Assembly: GCF_008831305.1 (NCBI RefSeq)
Contig: NZ_ML708625.1
Span: forward strand, 252 to 64,251
Length of the DNA: 64,000 nt
Source: Kocuria coralli
GTDB taxonomy: Bacteria > Actinomycetota > Actinomycetes > Actinomycetales > Micrococcaceae
Direction of reading: 5' to 3'
Shown one piece after another: positions 25,366 through 34,461 of the stretch (positions are counted from its first letter, which is position 1; every line of letters starts with the position of its first letter). Position numbers and translations under genes: made by a program. The notes beneath the pieces were generated by a model, which was not told the origin of the DNA, did not search any database, and saw only the letters and a program-made list of their open reading frames with translations.

Positions 25366-26996
25366 GCGTGCGCCGCGTCATGGGCGCGGAGACGGAGTTC
25401 GGCGTGCTGGCCCCGAAGAAGCCCAGGGCCAATTCCACGGTGCTCTCCACGCGCGTGGTGACCGCCTACGCCGCGCTGGTCCGCCGTGAACTGGGCGCCT
25501 CCGGGGAGACCGTGCCGGATTTCGACTACAGCTCGGAGAGCCCGCTGCGGGACGCCCGGGGTTTCGCCGTCGACCGGGCTCAGGCCCATCCCACGCAGTT
25601 GACGGATCAGGCCCCGGTGCTGACCAGCGAGGAGATCGCCGCCGAGGCCCTGGCCGAACAGAACCTGTGGGAGGACTACACCGCCCGGATCGTGATGAAC
25701 ACGGTCCTGCCCAACGGCGCCCGGCTCTACGTGGACCACTCCCACCCCGAGTACTCGTCGCCTGAGGTGCTCACCCCGCGGGACGCGGTGCTCTACGATC
25801 TGGCCGGGGACGCGGTGGCCGCGACCGTCGTCGAGGCCCTGGAGGCCTCCGCCGAGTCCACGGGGCTGGAGCCCGTGCACCTGTACAAGAACAACACGGA
25901 CGGGAAATCCGCCTCCTACGGCGCGCACGAGAACTACCTGATCCCGCGCCGGACCGATCTGGACCGGCTCAATGCCGCGCTGCTGCCGTTCTTCGCCTCC
26001 CGCCAGGTCATGTGCGGCGCGGGACGCGTGGGGATCGGCCAGGACGGCTCCCGGCCGGGGTTCCAGATCAGCCAGCGGGCCGACTTCTTCGAACGCCAGG
26101 TGGGGCTGGAGACCACCGTGCGCCGGCCCATCGTCAACACGCGGGACGAGCCGCACGCGGACGAGACCAGGTACCGCCGCCTGCACGTGATCGTGGGAGA
26201 CGCCAACCTGGCGCACACCTCTCAACTGCTGAAGTTCGGCACCACGTCCCTGGTCCTCCGCCTGGTCGAGGAGCGCTGCGCCCCCGACATCGCGCTGCGG
26301 GATCCCGTCGAGGCCATGCACGCCATCAGTCACGACCCCACGTTGCAGGCCACCGTGGCCACCATGGACGGGCGGCACCTGACCGGCATCGAGATCCAGC
26401 GCAGCTTCCTGGAGGCGGCCGAGGACCTCGAAGGCGGGGAGCCGGATCAGGACACCGCCGAGATCCTCTCCTCGTGGAGGGAGGTGCTCGACGCCCTCGA
26501 GACCGATCCCATGTCCCTGGCCGACCGCCTGGACTGGGTGGCCAAGTACCAGCTGCTGGAGGGCTACCGGCAACGCGGTGGTCTCGACTGGACCGCCCCC
26601 CGGCTGGCGGCCATCGACCTGCAGTACCACGACGTCAACCCGGCCAAGGGCCTGTACCACCGCATCGCCGCGGCCGGTCGCATCAGGACCCTGTTCAGCG
26701 CCGAGCAGATCGCGGCCGCCGCCTGGACCCCGCCGCCGGACACCCGGGCGGACTTCCGCGGCCGGCTCGTGGCGGCCTTCCCGGAGAGCGTGGTCGCCGC
26801 GGGATGGGATACCGCGGCCCTGCAGTTCCCCGGTATCCAGCGCGGTGCCCGGGTGGTCATGCCCGAGCCGACCGCCCTGACCCGCCAGGAGACGTCGTCG
26901 TGGTGGGGCGCTCCGGACGTGGAGTCCTTCGTGCGCCGGCTCGAGCGCGAACGACCGGAGTGGGTGAGCTCCTCCTCGGCGCGGGCCCCAGGGTGA
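25362..26996 (+). CDS. dop: Dop, Pup deamidase/depupylase
   Basis: The 544-residue enzyme belongs to the carboxylate-amine ligase-like Dop/PafA family. It converts the C-terminal Gln of Pup to Glu and can remove Pup from targets. The N-terminal MGAETEFGV carries the ATP-binding glutamates. NGARLYVDHSHPEYSSPE has the catalytic Asp, and the 38-residue insertion after LAPKK (Dop-loop) separates it from PafA. It starts at ATG 25362, overlapping the arc stop. The encoded Pup ends in Gln and so needs its deamidase activity. Confidence 0.95.
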   Translation: MSVRRVMGAETEFGVLAPKKPRANSTVLSTRVVTAYAALVRRELGASGETVPDFDYSSESPLRDARGFAVDRAQAHPTQLTDQAPVLTSEEIAAEALAEQNLWEDYTARIVMNTVLPNGARLYVDHSHPEYSSPEVLTPRDAVLYDLAGDAVAATVVEALEASAESTGLEPVHLYKNNTDGKSASYGAHENYLIPRRTDLDRLNAALLPFFASRQVMCGAGRVGIGQDGSRPGFQISQRADFFERQVGLETTVRRPIVNTRDEPHADETRYRRLHVIVGDANLAHTSQLLKFGTTSLVLRLVEERCAPDIALRDPVEAMHAISHDPTLQATVATMDGRHLTGIEIQRSFLEAAEDLEGGEPDQDTAEILSSWREVLDALETDPMSLADRLDWVAKYQLLEGYRQRGGLDWTAPRLAAIDLQYHDVNPAKGLYHRIAAAGRIRTLFSAEQIAAAAWTPPPDTRADFRGRLVAAFPESVVAAGWDTAALQFPGIQRGARVVMPEPTALTRQETSSWWGAPDVESFVRRLERERPEWVSSSSARAPG

Positions 26997-27066
26997 CGGC
27001 GCCCCGCGATCTCTCGTACCCGCGACGATCCGGCGGCCTTCACGGGCGCGGGAGGGCTCGGGCGGA

Positions 27067-27146
27067 GAGCAGCACCGGCGATCACCGCCGAAGAGCAGTA
27101 CACAAAGAGCACTGCCGGAGAACACCGACGAAAAGCACTACTTAAG
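27067..27146 (+). repeat. Tandem 40-bp direct repeat before pup
   Basis: Units 27067-27106 and 27107-27146 share about 29 of 40 bases, including GAGCA, CCGG, CACCG, CGAA, AGCA and TAC at the same positions. A third partial copy, GAGCAATACC, runs into the pup GTG start. The last unit contains the TTAAGGAG ribosome-binding site. Confidence 0.6.
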
Positions 27147-27156
27147 GAGCAATACC

Positions 27157-27369
27157 GTGGCACAGGAACGCATCACCTCGAGCGGCTCGAAGCGCGAAGA
27201 GGAGGCCCCGCTGCCCGATTCAGGACCCGCCCCGTCGCCCGGAGGCCCGTCCGCCGCCGCGCAGGCTCAGGCCAGCCAGGCCGACGACCTGCTGGCGGAC
27301 ATCGACGCGGTCCTGGAGGCCAATGCCGAGGAGTTCGTCAAGGGGTTCGTGCAGAAGGGCGGTCAGTGA
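27157..27369 (+). CDS. pup: Pup, prokaryotic ubiquitin-like protein
   Basis: The 70-residue modifier has a disordered N-terminus and the conserved C-terminal half: the helix ADDLLADIDAVLEANAEEFVKGF that binds the ARC coiled coil, then QKGGQ. The terminal Gln must be deamidated to Glu by Dop before PafA can attach it to target lysines. The GTG start at 27157 follows TAAGGAG. pafA begins four bases after its stop, with no proteasome beta or alpha gene between them. Confidence 0.96.
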   Translation: MAQERITSSGSKREEEAPLPDSGPAPSPGGPSAAAQAQASQADDLLADIDAVLEANAEEFVKGFVQKGGQ

Positions 27370-27373
27370 CCCC

Positions 27374-28828
27374 ATGGACCGCAGGATCATGGGCCTGGAG
27401 ACCGAGTTCGGCCTGGTGCATTCGGCGGCCCGCGGGCTGCCCCTGACCCCGGATGAGACCGCCCGGCGCCTGTTCCGGCCCGTCGTGGAATGGGGCAGGT
27501 CCTCCAACGTCTTCCTGCCCAACGGCGCCCGGCTCTACCTGGACGTCGGCTCCCACCCCGAGTACGCGACCTCCGAATGCGCGACGATCGAAGACGCGGT
27601 GGCCCACGACAGGGCGGGCGAGCTGATCGTGGACGGCATGCGCCAGAAGCTCGAGTCGGCGCTGGCGGAGGAGGGCACCGGGGGATCGGTCTACCTGTTC
27701 AAGAACAACGTGGACTCGGCCGGCAACTCCTTCGGCTCGCACGAGAACTACATGATCTCCCGCTCCACCCGCTTCCCGCGGCTGGTCGCGCACCTGATCC
27801 CGTTCCTGGTCACCCGCCAGCTGATCGCGGGCGCCGGCCGGGTCCACCCCGCGGGTCCTGCGGCCTTCGGGCAGCGCAGCTTCGCCGCGGCACCCGGGGT
27901 GCCCTCCTACTCGTTCTCGCAGAGGGCGGATCACATCTGGGAGGACTCGTCGTCGTCGACCACCAGGGCCCGCCCGCTGATCAACACCCGGGACGAGCCC
28001 CACGCGGACTCCGAGCGGTTCAGGCGCCTGCACGTGATCGTGGGGGATTCGACCATGTCCGCGACCACCACGGCTCTGCGCCTGGGCACCACGGACCTCA
28101 TGCTGCGTCTGGTGGAGGCGGGCCACGTCATGACCGACCGCACCCTGGCCGACCCGGCACTGGCGCTGCGGCAGATCTCGCACGACCTCACGGGCACCGT
28201 CAAGGTCGAGCTGGCCGACGGCTCCCGGCGCTCGGCCCTGGACCTGCAACGGGAGTACCTGGAGACGGTCAGCAGGTTCGTGCAGGCCAACGGTGCCCAT
28301 CACGACCGGGTCGAGTGGGTGCTGGATCTGTGGGCCAGGACTCTCGATGCGGTGCAGACCCAGGACCTCAGCGGCATCGACACGGAGATCGACTGGGCCA
28401 TCAAGAAGAAGCTGCTGGACTCCTGGATCGCCCGCAACGGCGGCGACTACTCCGCACCGCGCATAGCCCAGATGGACCTGGCCTATCACGACATCGCACC
28501 GGGCCGGGGTCTGTTCCGGATGCTGGAGGAGCGCGGCATGGCCGCACGGCTCCCGGGCACGGACGGGTCCGAGGCGCGGTACGCCGTCGATCACGCCCCG
28601 CAAACCCGGGCCCGCATCAGGGGCGACCTGGTCAAGGCCGCCATCGCGGCGGGCAAGCACACCACGATCGACTGGGTCAACGTCAAGATCAACGGCCCCA
28701 CCCAGCGGATCGTGACGTTACGCGATCCGTTCCTGACCCACGACGACGACGCGGAGGCCATGCTGGCGGATCTGCGAGCCGACGCGGAGACCGTTCAGCA
28801 GGATCCCCCGGCGCCGCCGATCATCTGA
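27374..28828 (+). CDS. pafA: PafA, Pup-protein ligase
   Basis: The 484-residue ligase joins the C-terminal Glu of Pup to target lysines using ATP. The N-terminus MGLETEFGLV carries the Mg-ATP glutamates, and the catalytic Asp lies in NGARLYLDVGSHPEYATSE. The Dop-specific loop is absent, which separates it from the paralogue Dop. The ATG at 27374 sits four bases after the pup stop, making a tight pup-pafA unit. Confidence 0.95.
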   Translation: MDRRIMGLETEFGLVHSAARGLPLTPDETARRLFRPVVEWGRSSNVFLPNGARLYLDVGSHPEYATSECATIEDAVAHDRAGELIVDGMRQKLESALAEEGTGGSVYLFKNNVDSAGNSFGSHENYMISRSTRFPRLVAHLIPFLVTRQLIAGAGRVHPAGPAAFGQRSFAAAPGVPSYSFSQRADHIWEDSSSSTTRARPLINTRDEPHADSERFRRLHVIVGDSTMSATTTALRLGTTDLMLRLVEAGHVMTDRTLADPALALRQISHDLTGTVKVELADGSRRSALDLQREYLETVSRFVQANGAHHDRVEWVLDLWARTLDAVQTQDLSGIDTEIDWAIKKKLLDSWIARNGGDYSAPRIAQMDLAYHDIAPGRGLFRMLEERGMAARLPGTDGSEARYAVDHAPQTRARIRGDLVKAAIAAGKHTTIDWVNVKINGPTQRIVTLRDPFLTHDDDAEAMLADLRADAETVQQDPPAPPII

Positions 28829-28904
28829 CGGCGGCCTTACAGCACGGTCGCAGCCGACTCGCCGGCGAGTGCGTCGCGCGGTCATCGGATCGTCACGGAG
28901 GCGC

Positions 28905-29174
28905 TCAGGCGGCCAGGTCCACGGTCACCGGCCCCAGCCGCATATCGCGGCAGAAGGACACGGCGGCGTCCAGGGCCTCCCGGTAGCTGTGATGCTGCTC
29001 CTTGAGCAGGACCCGGCCGTCGGGGGCCCAGAGGGTGAGCTTCCATCGGGGACGACGACGCAGCCCGGCGAACCATGACGTCGTGATCTCGACCGTGGGA
29101 GCCTCGTCGGCCGGACGGTCGTTGTCGGGGGGTGCAGCCTGACCGTGTGCGACGGGCGCATTGTTCTCGTGCAC
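28905..29174 (-). CDS. Small protein of unknown function
   Basis: The 89-residue product has a disordered N-terminus and a compact C-terminal half (TSWFAGLRRRPRWKLTLWAPDGRVLLKEQHHSYREALDAAVSF) with a strand-strand-helix look. The GTG start at 29174 has AGGAGAAA upstream. It is transcribed toward the pafA end. I do not recognise the family; the pattern resembles small domains that modify or bind nucleic acid, but that is speculative. Confidence 0.55.
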   Translation of the reverse strand: MHENNAPVAHGQAAPPDNDRPADEAPTVEITTSWFAGLRRRPRWKLTLWAPDGRVLLKEQHHSYREALDAAVSFCRDMRLGPVTVDLAA

Positions 29175-29240
29175 TGTTTCTCCTGGGGGGCCGGCTTGGG
29201 GGAGCCGAACTCGGAGGCGGGGGGAGTCTCATCGACGGTG

Positions 29241-29262
29241 ATGAAGAATATTGCATTTTCAT
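29241..29262. promoter_or_regulatory. AT-rich inverted repeat between divergent genes
   Basis: ATGAAGAAT and ATTTTCAT form an inverted repeat with a one-base offset around ATTGC. It is strikingly AT-rich here and lies in the divergent gap between the 89-residue protein and lipoprotein genes. Confidence 0.3.
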
Positions 29263-29438
29263 TGTATCGAGGGGGTCTGGGTTCCGCACGTCTCCCGGCT
29301 CGTCCCTTCACCCCGGGCGTCCGCACCCGCCTCTCATCCAGCTCGCTGCCGCATGCTCCGGTTGCCCTCGGGGCGGTGGTGCGGCAGGGGCTGGCGATAG
29401 CATGGGAGGGCCCGGACGTCTGCCAGGAAGCCATCACC

Positions 29439-29858
29439 ATGCCGTACCGAGGTCACCGACCTTTCCGCTCGTTCGCCGTCGTGGCGGGGGGTGCCGCTCT
29501 GGCCCTGACGTCCTGCGGCGCGGACCCGTCGGACCCCCGGGGCCTCACGAGAGAGTTCGTGGAGGCCATGCAGGAGCGGGACTGGGATGCGGCCTGCGAG
29601 AACCTGTCCCACGACTTCGTGCACCGTGCCACTGACGGCGACTCCCGCTACTGCGCCTACTACCTGGAGCAGTGGCACGGCGAGTCCGAGATCTTCCACG
29701 GCATGACCGTGCCCCGGCAGACCCAGCAGGCCAGGGAGGACGGCACCGTGATCCGCGTCGACCTCGCCGACGGCTCCACGGATGAGGCGATCGTGGTCGA
29801 GGAGGGTGGAGAATTGAGGCTGTCGCGCTATCCCGGGCAGGAAACCGCGGCCCGCTGA
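29439..29858 (+). CDS. Small secreted lipoprotein
   Basis: The 139-residue product has a signal peptide with lipobox LTSC (FAVVAGGAALALTSCG). The mature part, LTREFVEAMQERDWDAACENLS and later RYCAYYLEQW, looks like an NTF2/DUF4878-type fold in which a helical pair precedes a sheet. ATG at 29439 follows AGGAAG. The gene precedes the M20 peptidase gene in the same direction, 42 bases apart. Its function is unknown. Confidence 0.65.
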   Translation: MPYRGHRPFRSFAVVAGGAALALTSCGADPSDPRGLTREFVEAMQERDWDAACENLSHDFVHRATDGDSRYCAYYLEQWHGESEIFHGMTVPRQTQQAREDGTVIRVDLADGSTDEAIVVEEGGELRLSRYPGQETAAR

Positions 29859-29900
29859 CGGATCGTGATCACCCCTCCCGCCGAGAACCAGGAGTAGCGC

Positions 29901-31214
29901 ATGAGCACCCAGGCCCACCCCACCCCGCACGACGAAGCGGTGGAGATCACCCGCAACCTCATTCGCATCGACACCTCCAACTACGGGAGCGGCGATGCCA
30001 AGGGCGAGCGGCGTGCGGCGGAGTACGCGGCCGGGCTGCTCGAAGAGGTCGGGCTGGACACCACCCTCGTGGAATCGGCCCCCGGCCGCGCCAACGTGTT
30101 CGCCCGGATCCCCGGGACCGACCCGTCGGCCGACGCCCTGCTGGTCCACGGGCACCTGGACGTCGTCCCCGCCATGGCGGAGGACTGGTCCGTCGATCCC
30201 TTCGCCGCGGAGCTGCGCGACGGCATGATCTGGGGCCGCGGCGCGGTGGACATGAAGGACATGGACGCCATGATGCTCTCCGTGGCCCGTCACATCCAGC
30301 GCACCGGGCAGCGGCCGAAACGGGACATCGTGATCGGCTTCTTCGCCGACGAGGAAGCCGGCATGGAGTACGGCTCGAAGTGGGTCGCGCGGAACCATCC
30401 GGAGATCTTCGACGGCGTGACCGATGCCATCAGCGAGGTCGGCGGGTACTCGGCCACTATCGGCGGTCGCCGCGCCTACCTGCTGCAGACCGCCGAAAAG
30501 GGCCTCATGTGGCTGCAGCTCCACGCCCAGGGCACGGCCGGCCACGGATCGCAGGTCAACCACGACAACCCCGTGACCACGCTGTCGCGGGCGATGGCCA
30601 ATATCGGTGAATACCAGTGGCCCATCGAGCTGACCAAGACCACACGCCAGTTCCTGGACGCGGTGACGGAGCTGACCGGCGTCGAATTCGATCCGCAGAA
30701 CCCGCAGGGGCTGCTCGACGAACTGGGTTCGGTGGCCCGTTTCGTGGGTGCCACGCTGCAGAACACCTCGAATCCCACACAGCTGAGCTCCGGGTACAAG
30801 ACCAATGTGATCCCGGGTTCCGCCGTCGCCGGCCTGGACGTGCGCTACCTGCCCGAGCAGCGGGAGATCGTCCTGGCCAAACTGCAGGAGCTGGCGGGGG
30901 AGAAGGTCCGGATCGAGTTCGAGTCAGATCAGATCGGGCTGGAGGTGCCGTTCTCCGGCTCGGTCGTGGACGCCATGGTCGATGCGCTGCAGGTCCACGA
31001 TCCCGACGCCGTCGTGCTGCCGTACATGCTCTCGGCCGGCACGGACAACAAGTCGCTGGACCCGCTGGGGATCACGGGGTACGGCTTCGTGCCGCTGCGC
31101 CTGCCCGAAGAGCTGGACTTCCCCGCGATGTTCCACGGAGTGGACGAACGGGTGCCGGTGGACTCCCTGGAGTTCGGCGCGGACGTCCTGCACACCCTGC
31201 TGACGAACTACTGA
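29901..31214 (+). CDS. M20 family metallopeptidase, ArgE/DapE-like
   Basis: The 437-residue zinc hydrolase has the M20 motifs in order: HGHLDVVPA with the first His and Asp, GRGAVDMKD with the bridging Asp, the EE pair in FADEEAGMEYG, and a C-terminal His in FHGVDERV. The dimerisation domain lies between about 190 and 310. Members cleave N-acyl amino acids or peptides. A homologue (dapE2) lies near uppP in mycobacteria, which supports conserved synteny rather than a proven role in lysine synthesis. ATG at 29901 follows AGGAG. A 64-bp palindrome follows the stop. Confidence 0.88.
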   Translation: MSTQAHPTPHDEAVEITRNLIRIDTSNYGSGDAKGERRAAEYAAGLLEEVGLDTTLVESAPGRANVFARIPGTDPSADALLVHGHLDVVPAMAEDWSVDPFAAELRDGMIWGRGAVDMKDMDAMMLSVARHIQRTGQRPKRDIVIGFFADEEAGMEYGSKWVARNHPEIFDGVTDAISEVGGYSATIGGRRAYLLQTAEKGLMWLQLHAQGTAGHGSQVNHDNPVTTLSRAMANIGEYQWPIELTKTTRQFLDAVTELTGVEFDPQNPQGLLDELGSVARFVGATLQNTSNPTQLSSGYKTNVIPGSAVAGLDVRYLPEQREIVLAKLQELAGEKVRIEFESDQIGLEVPFSGSVVDAMVDALQVHDPDAVVLPYMLSAGTDNKSLDPLGITGYGFVPLRLPEELDFPAMFHGVDERVPVDSLEFGADVLHTLLTNY

Positions 31215-31234
31215 GTCCTTATTCTCTTTCCTTC

Positions 31235-31298
31235 CCGCCGAGTAGTGAGTTGGACCGCCCATCGAAGCTGATGGGCGGTCCAACTCACTACTCGGCGG
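31235..31298. repeat. 64-bp palindromic element, copy 3 (perfect)
   Basis: Arms 31235-31263 and 31270-31298 pair perfectly, beginning CCGCCGAG and ending ACCGCCCATC. The loop is GAAGCT. It lies between the convergent M20 peptidase and DUF5703 genes. Weak pairing (CCTTATTC against GAATAAGG) continues beyond it. Confidence 0.9.
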
Positions 31299-31329
31299 AA
31301 TAAGGGAGAGAAGAAGTTGACGCGCGCGC

Positions 31330-31563
31330 TCAGAGGGTCCGCTGCACCCGCATGACACGCCGGCGCATCCAGTACTTGCGGGTCCCGCCGTAGAGATGGA
31401 CCGATCGGGTCAGCTCCCACTTGCCGTACTCCGCATGCTCCGTGAGCCGCGCACGCGCCTCCGCGATGCGCTCGCCCGGAGCCACGGTAAGGACCAGGTA
31501 CTCGAAACGCTGATCGGGATCGAAACTGATTCGAGCTGAACTCTGAGCGATTTGCTCTCTCAT
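31330..31563 (-). CDS. DUF5703-like small protein
   Basis: The 77-residue protein has the pattern FEYLVLTVAPGERIAEARARLTEHAEYGKWEL followed by a basic RRRVMRVQRTL tail, which I recognise from the actinobacterial DUF5703 group of unknown function. ATG at 31563 follows GGGGAGAG. It is divergent from the acidic protein gene, with start codons 39 bases apart. Confidence 0.7.
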   Translation of the reverse strand: MREQIAQSSARISFDPDQRFEYLVLTVAPGERIAEARARLTEHAEYGKWELTRSVHLYGGTRKYWMRRRVMRVQRTL

Positions 31564-31589
31564 CTCTCCCCATTCTGCCGTCGGGCGGG

Positions 31590-31595
31590 TAACGT
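31590..31595 (+). promoter_or_regulatory. -10 box of a probable leaderless transcript
   Basis: TAACGT ends seven bases before the ATG at 31603, and no Shine-Dalgarno sequence lies between them. Confidence 0.4.
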
Positions 31596-31602
31596 CTGGG
31601 CC

Positions 31603-31977
31603 ATGAGCACCGATCCGCGAGTCGCCCTGCAGTCCCTCGTCTCAGCCCTTGAGGAGCACCTGGTTGCCCTCTCCAACCGCCGCAGTGACCAGGATCCAGC
31701 CGTCGACAGCGCCTACGTGGCCATCGCGGATGCGTTCGATGCCTATGAAGAGGCACTGTACGACAACTTCGACGAGGTCACCCCGCTCACGGTCTTCGCC
31801 GACGACGAAGACGAAGATGACGAGGAGTTCGACGATCTCGACGAGGACGACGACGGCTCCCTGGTCGACGAGGACGACTACGACGACCTCGACGATGCCG
31901 GAGAGGCCGACTCCGCCGCCGATGAGGACGAGGCCGATGACGACGATGAGCGCGACGAGGAAGAGGGCTCCCGCTAA
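31603..31977 (+). CDS. Acidic protein, often labelled primosomal protein in relatives
   Basis: The 124-residue protein has a helical N-terminal half (residues 1-65, ALQSLVSALEEHLVALSNRR and VAIADAFDAYEEALYDNF) and a second half made almost wholly of Asp and Glu. Orthologues in Micrococcales carry the label primosomal protein, but I see no DNA-binding motif, and the strong negative charge argues for a protein- or metal-binding role. It starts at ATG 31603 without a ribosome-binding site. Confidence 0.65.
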   Translation: MSTDPRVALQSLVSALEEHLVALSNRRSDQDPAVDSAYVAIADAFDAYEEALYDNFDEVTPLTVFADDEDEDDEEFDDLDEDDDGSLVDEDDYDDLDDAGEADSAADEDEADDDDERDEEEGSR

Positions 31978-32100
31978 CCGGTCGTCGTCGCCCGGCGCCG
32001 CTGCTATCTGCCACCTGCCCGCCCCCGCGCTGTCCCTACTGTGAGGGACCACGCACGGCATGGCGCCCGGTGTCTGCGCCACCTGCTCCGGAACCTGTTC

Positions 32101-32106
32101 TAAGGT
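32101..32106 (+). promoter_or_regulatory. -10 box before uppP
   Basis: TAAGGT ends six bases before the uppP GTG. The AAGG could instead serve as a weak ribosome-binding site, so leaderless use is only probable. Confidence 0.35.
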
Positions 32107-32112
32107 GTCCGG

Positions 32113-32964
32113 GTGGACTGGCTCTCAACAATCATTCTTGGACTGGTGCAAGGCCTGACGGAGTTCCTGCCGATCTCCTCCTCGGCCCACTTGCGCATCG
32201 TCGGTGAATTCCTGCCCGGCGGCGGCGATCCCGGCGCTGCTTTCACTGCTATTACGCAGCTGGGCACGGAGACCGCGGTGGTGATCTATTTCTGGCGCGA
32301 CGTCGTCCGGATCATCAAGCACTGGGCGCTGTCCCTGGTGGGCAAGATCGACCGCAAGGATCCCGACGCCCGCATGGGATGGCTGATCATCGTCGGCTCC
32401 CTGCCCATCGGCATCCTGGGCCTGTTCCTGGAGGACTGGATCGACACGTCCTTCCGGAGCCTGTGGATCACCGCGACCATGCTGATCGTCTTCGGCGTCT
32501 TCCTGGGCATCGCCGACAAGGTGGGCAAGCAGGTGCGCGCCTTGCAGGACCTGAACGTCAAGCACGGCGTGCTCTACGGATTCGCCCAGGCCCTGGCCCT
32601 GATCCCCGGTGTGTCCCGCTCGGGCGGCACCATCACCGCCGGTCTGCTGATGGGCTACAAGCGGGAAGCCGCCGCCCGCTACGCCTTCCTGCTGGCCATC
32701 CCCGCGGTCTTCGCCTCCGGTCTGTACAAGCTGGCCTCCGAGATCTCGGACCCGTCCCCGGCCGCCTACTCCATGCCGCAGACCTTCGTGGCCACGGTCG
32801 TGGCCTTCGTGGTGGGCTACGTGATCATCGGGTGGTTCATGGGCTACATCTCCAGCCGGTCCTACTCGCTCTTCGTCTGGTACCGCATCGCCCTGGGCAT
32901 CGTGATCTTCGTGCTCCTGGGCTTCGGGGTGATCTCCGCGGTCCCCGCGATGAGCGCGGTCTGA
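32113..32964 (+). CDS. uppP: Undecaprenyl-diphosphatase (BacA type)
   Basis: The 283-residue membrane enzyme recycles the lipid carrier of cell-wall synthesis by removing a phosphate from undecaprenyl diphosphate. The N-terminal motif [15 protein letters not shown] holds the catalytic glutamate, and the second motif [10 protein letters not shown] lies near residue 170. About eight hydrophobic helices are visible. The GTG start at 32113 gives the usual family N-terminus. Overproduction of such enzymes gives bacitracin resistance. It precedes mshC, as in the conserved actinobacterial block. Confidence 0.94.
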   Translation: MDWLSTIILGLVQGLTEFLPISSSAHLRIVGEFLPGGGDPGAAFTAITQLGTETAVVIYFWRDVVRIIKHWALSLVGKIDRKDPDARMGWLIIVGSLPIGILGLFLEDWIDTSFRSLWITATMLIVFGVFLGIADKVGKQVRALQDLNVKHGVLYGFAQALALIPGVSRSGGTITAGLLMGYKREAAARYAFLLAIPAVFASGLYKLASEISDPSPAAYSMPQTFVATVVAFVVGYVIIGWFMGYISSRSYSLFVWYRIALGIVIFVLLGFGVISAVPAMSAV

Positions 32965-32982
32965 CAGCCCACGCCCAGGTCC

Positions 32983-32988
32983 TAGACT
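32983..32988 (+). promoter_or_regulatory. -10 box of the mshC promoter
   Basis: TAGACT would place the start of transcription near 32995, giving mshC a leader of about 46 bases. A GTG at 32995 opens an out-of-frame reading frame inside mshC that I reject as a gene. Confidence 0.4.
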
Positions 32989-33040
32989 CAACCGGTGGCA
33001 GCCGCCGCTGCCGCTCCTTCCCGCTCAATCCGAGGTGTAC

Positions 33041-34387
33041 ATGCAGTCCTGGTCAGCGCGTCCCGTTCCCGAACTCCCCGGTCGCGCGCCGGTGCCCGCG
33101 GTATTCGACACCCGCACGCAGCAGGTCGAACGGCTCCCGCAGCAGCAGCGCGCCAGCCTGTACGTCTGCGGCATCACCCCGTACGACGCCACGCACATGG
33201 GTCACGCCGCCACCTACGTCGCGTTCGACGTGCTCAACCGGGCCTGGCTGGACGCCGGCATCCCCGTGGACTACGTCCAGAACGTCACCGACGTCGACGA
33301 TCCCCTGCTGGAGCGGGCGGAGCGCGACGGCGTGGACTGGCGCGAGCTCGCCGAGGAGCAGATCGAGCTCTTCCGCTCGGATATGACCGCGCTGAACGTC
33401 CAGCCCCCGGCGCATTACACAGGCGCCACGGAAGCGGTGGGATGGATCGTGCCGGCCGTCGAGGACCTGCTGGCCCGCGGCCTGGCCTACCGGGTGCCCG
33501 GGCGCAACGACGAGGAGCCCGACGGGGATGTCTATTTCGACGTCGACGCCGTCGGGGCGCTGGGGGAGGAGGGCAACGCCACGGCGGAGCCCCAGTCCGA
33601 GTTCGCCGCCCCGTGCGGGCCAGACGACGGCGGGACGGGTGCGTGTCCCGGGTCCTGGCACCTGGGCCAGATCTCCAATCTCAGCCGGGAGGAGATGCTC
33701 CCAGTCTTCGCCGAACGCGGCGGGGACCCGGACCGGCCGGGCAAGCGCAATGCCCTGGATCCCCTGCTGTGGCGGGTCGAGCGTCCGGGCGAACCCGCCT
33801 GGGACGGAGCCTCCCTGGGCTCGGGGCGGCCGGGGTGGCATATCGAGTGCTCCCTGATCTCGCTGCGGTATCTGCCCGCACCCTTCACCGTGCAGGGCGG
33901 AGGCTCCGACCTGGTCTTCCCGCACCACGAGATGGGGGCCGGGCACAGCTGGTCCATCTCCGGCCACCCGATGGCCCGCAGCTTCATGCACACCGGCATG
34001 GTGGGCCTGGACGGGGAGAAGATGTCCAAGTCCCGCGGCAACCTGGTCCTGGTGTCCCGGCTGCGCGCCGAGGGCGTGGACCCCAACGCGATCCGGCTGG
34101 CGATCATGTCCCAGCGCTACCGCACGGACTGGATCTGGACGCAGGAACTGCTCGATGAGTCCGAGCACCGGCTGGCGCTGTGGCGCCAGGCGGCCGACCT
34201 GGCCACACCCGGCTCCTTCGAGCAGGCGCTGGAACGGATCCGGGCGGCCATCGCCATGGACCTGGACACCCCGGCAGCACTGGCGGCCGTCGACGAGTGG
34301 GCCCGGAACGTCATCGCGGATGCTCCCGGCCCCGGCGACGACCTGGCCCGTCAGGCCATCGACGCCCGCCTGGGCATCACCCTGTGA
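33041..34387 (+). CDS. mshC: Cysteine:GlcN-Ins ligase, mycothiol biosynthesis
   Basis: The 448-residue enzyme joins cysteine to glucosaminyl-inositol, the third step of mycothiol synthesis. It is a class I cysteinyl-tRNA-synthetase paralogue: [23 protein letters not shown] carries the HIGH-like motif and a zinc-ligand Cys, [13 protein letters not shown] the other ligands, and KMSKS the ATP loop. The C-terminal anticodon domain of true CysS is reduced. The start [14 protein letters not shown] matches the family. This gene shows that the organism makes mycothiol. Confidence 0.94.
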   Translation: MQSWSARPVPELPGRAPVPAVFDTRTQQVERLPQQQRASLYVCGITPYDATHMGHAATYVAFDVLNRAWLDAGIPVDYVQNVTDVDDPLLERAERDGVDWRELAEEQIELFRSDMTALNVQPPAHYTGATEAVGWIVPAVEDLLARGLAYRVPGRNDEEPDGDVYFDVDAVGALGEEGNATAEPQSEFAAPCGPDDGGTGACPGSWHLGQISNLSREEMLPVFAERGGDPDRPGKRNALDPLLWRVERPGEPAWDGASLGSGRPGWHIECSLISLRYLPAPFTVQGGGSDLVFPHHEMGAGHSWSISGHPMARSFMHTGMVGLDGEKMSKSRGNLVLVSRLRAEGVDPNAIRLAIMSQRYRTDWIWTQELLDESEHRLALWRQAADLATPGSFEQALERIRAAIAMDLDTPAALAAVDEWARNVIADAPGPGDDLARQAIDARLGITL

Positions 34388-34461
34388 GCCAAGGGCGGGT
34401 CGTCTCGGGCTGAGGCCTCGGGCCTCTTCCGTCGGCCGTCCCCGCGTCAATTCTCCCCGCG

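Noticed and set aside
25585-25600. Further copies of the 64-bp palindrome core (GCCCATC) inside genes
   Set aside because: Matches in dop, arc and the macrodomain gene are single short words in coding sequence without paired arms.
32995-34158. Frame starting at GTG 32995 after a TAGACT box
   Set aside because: It is out of frame with mshC for its whole length and codes an Ala/Arg-rich shadow protein.
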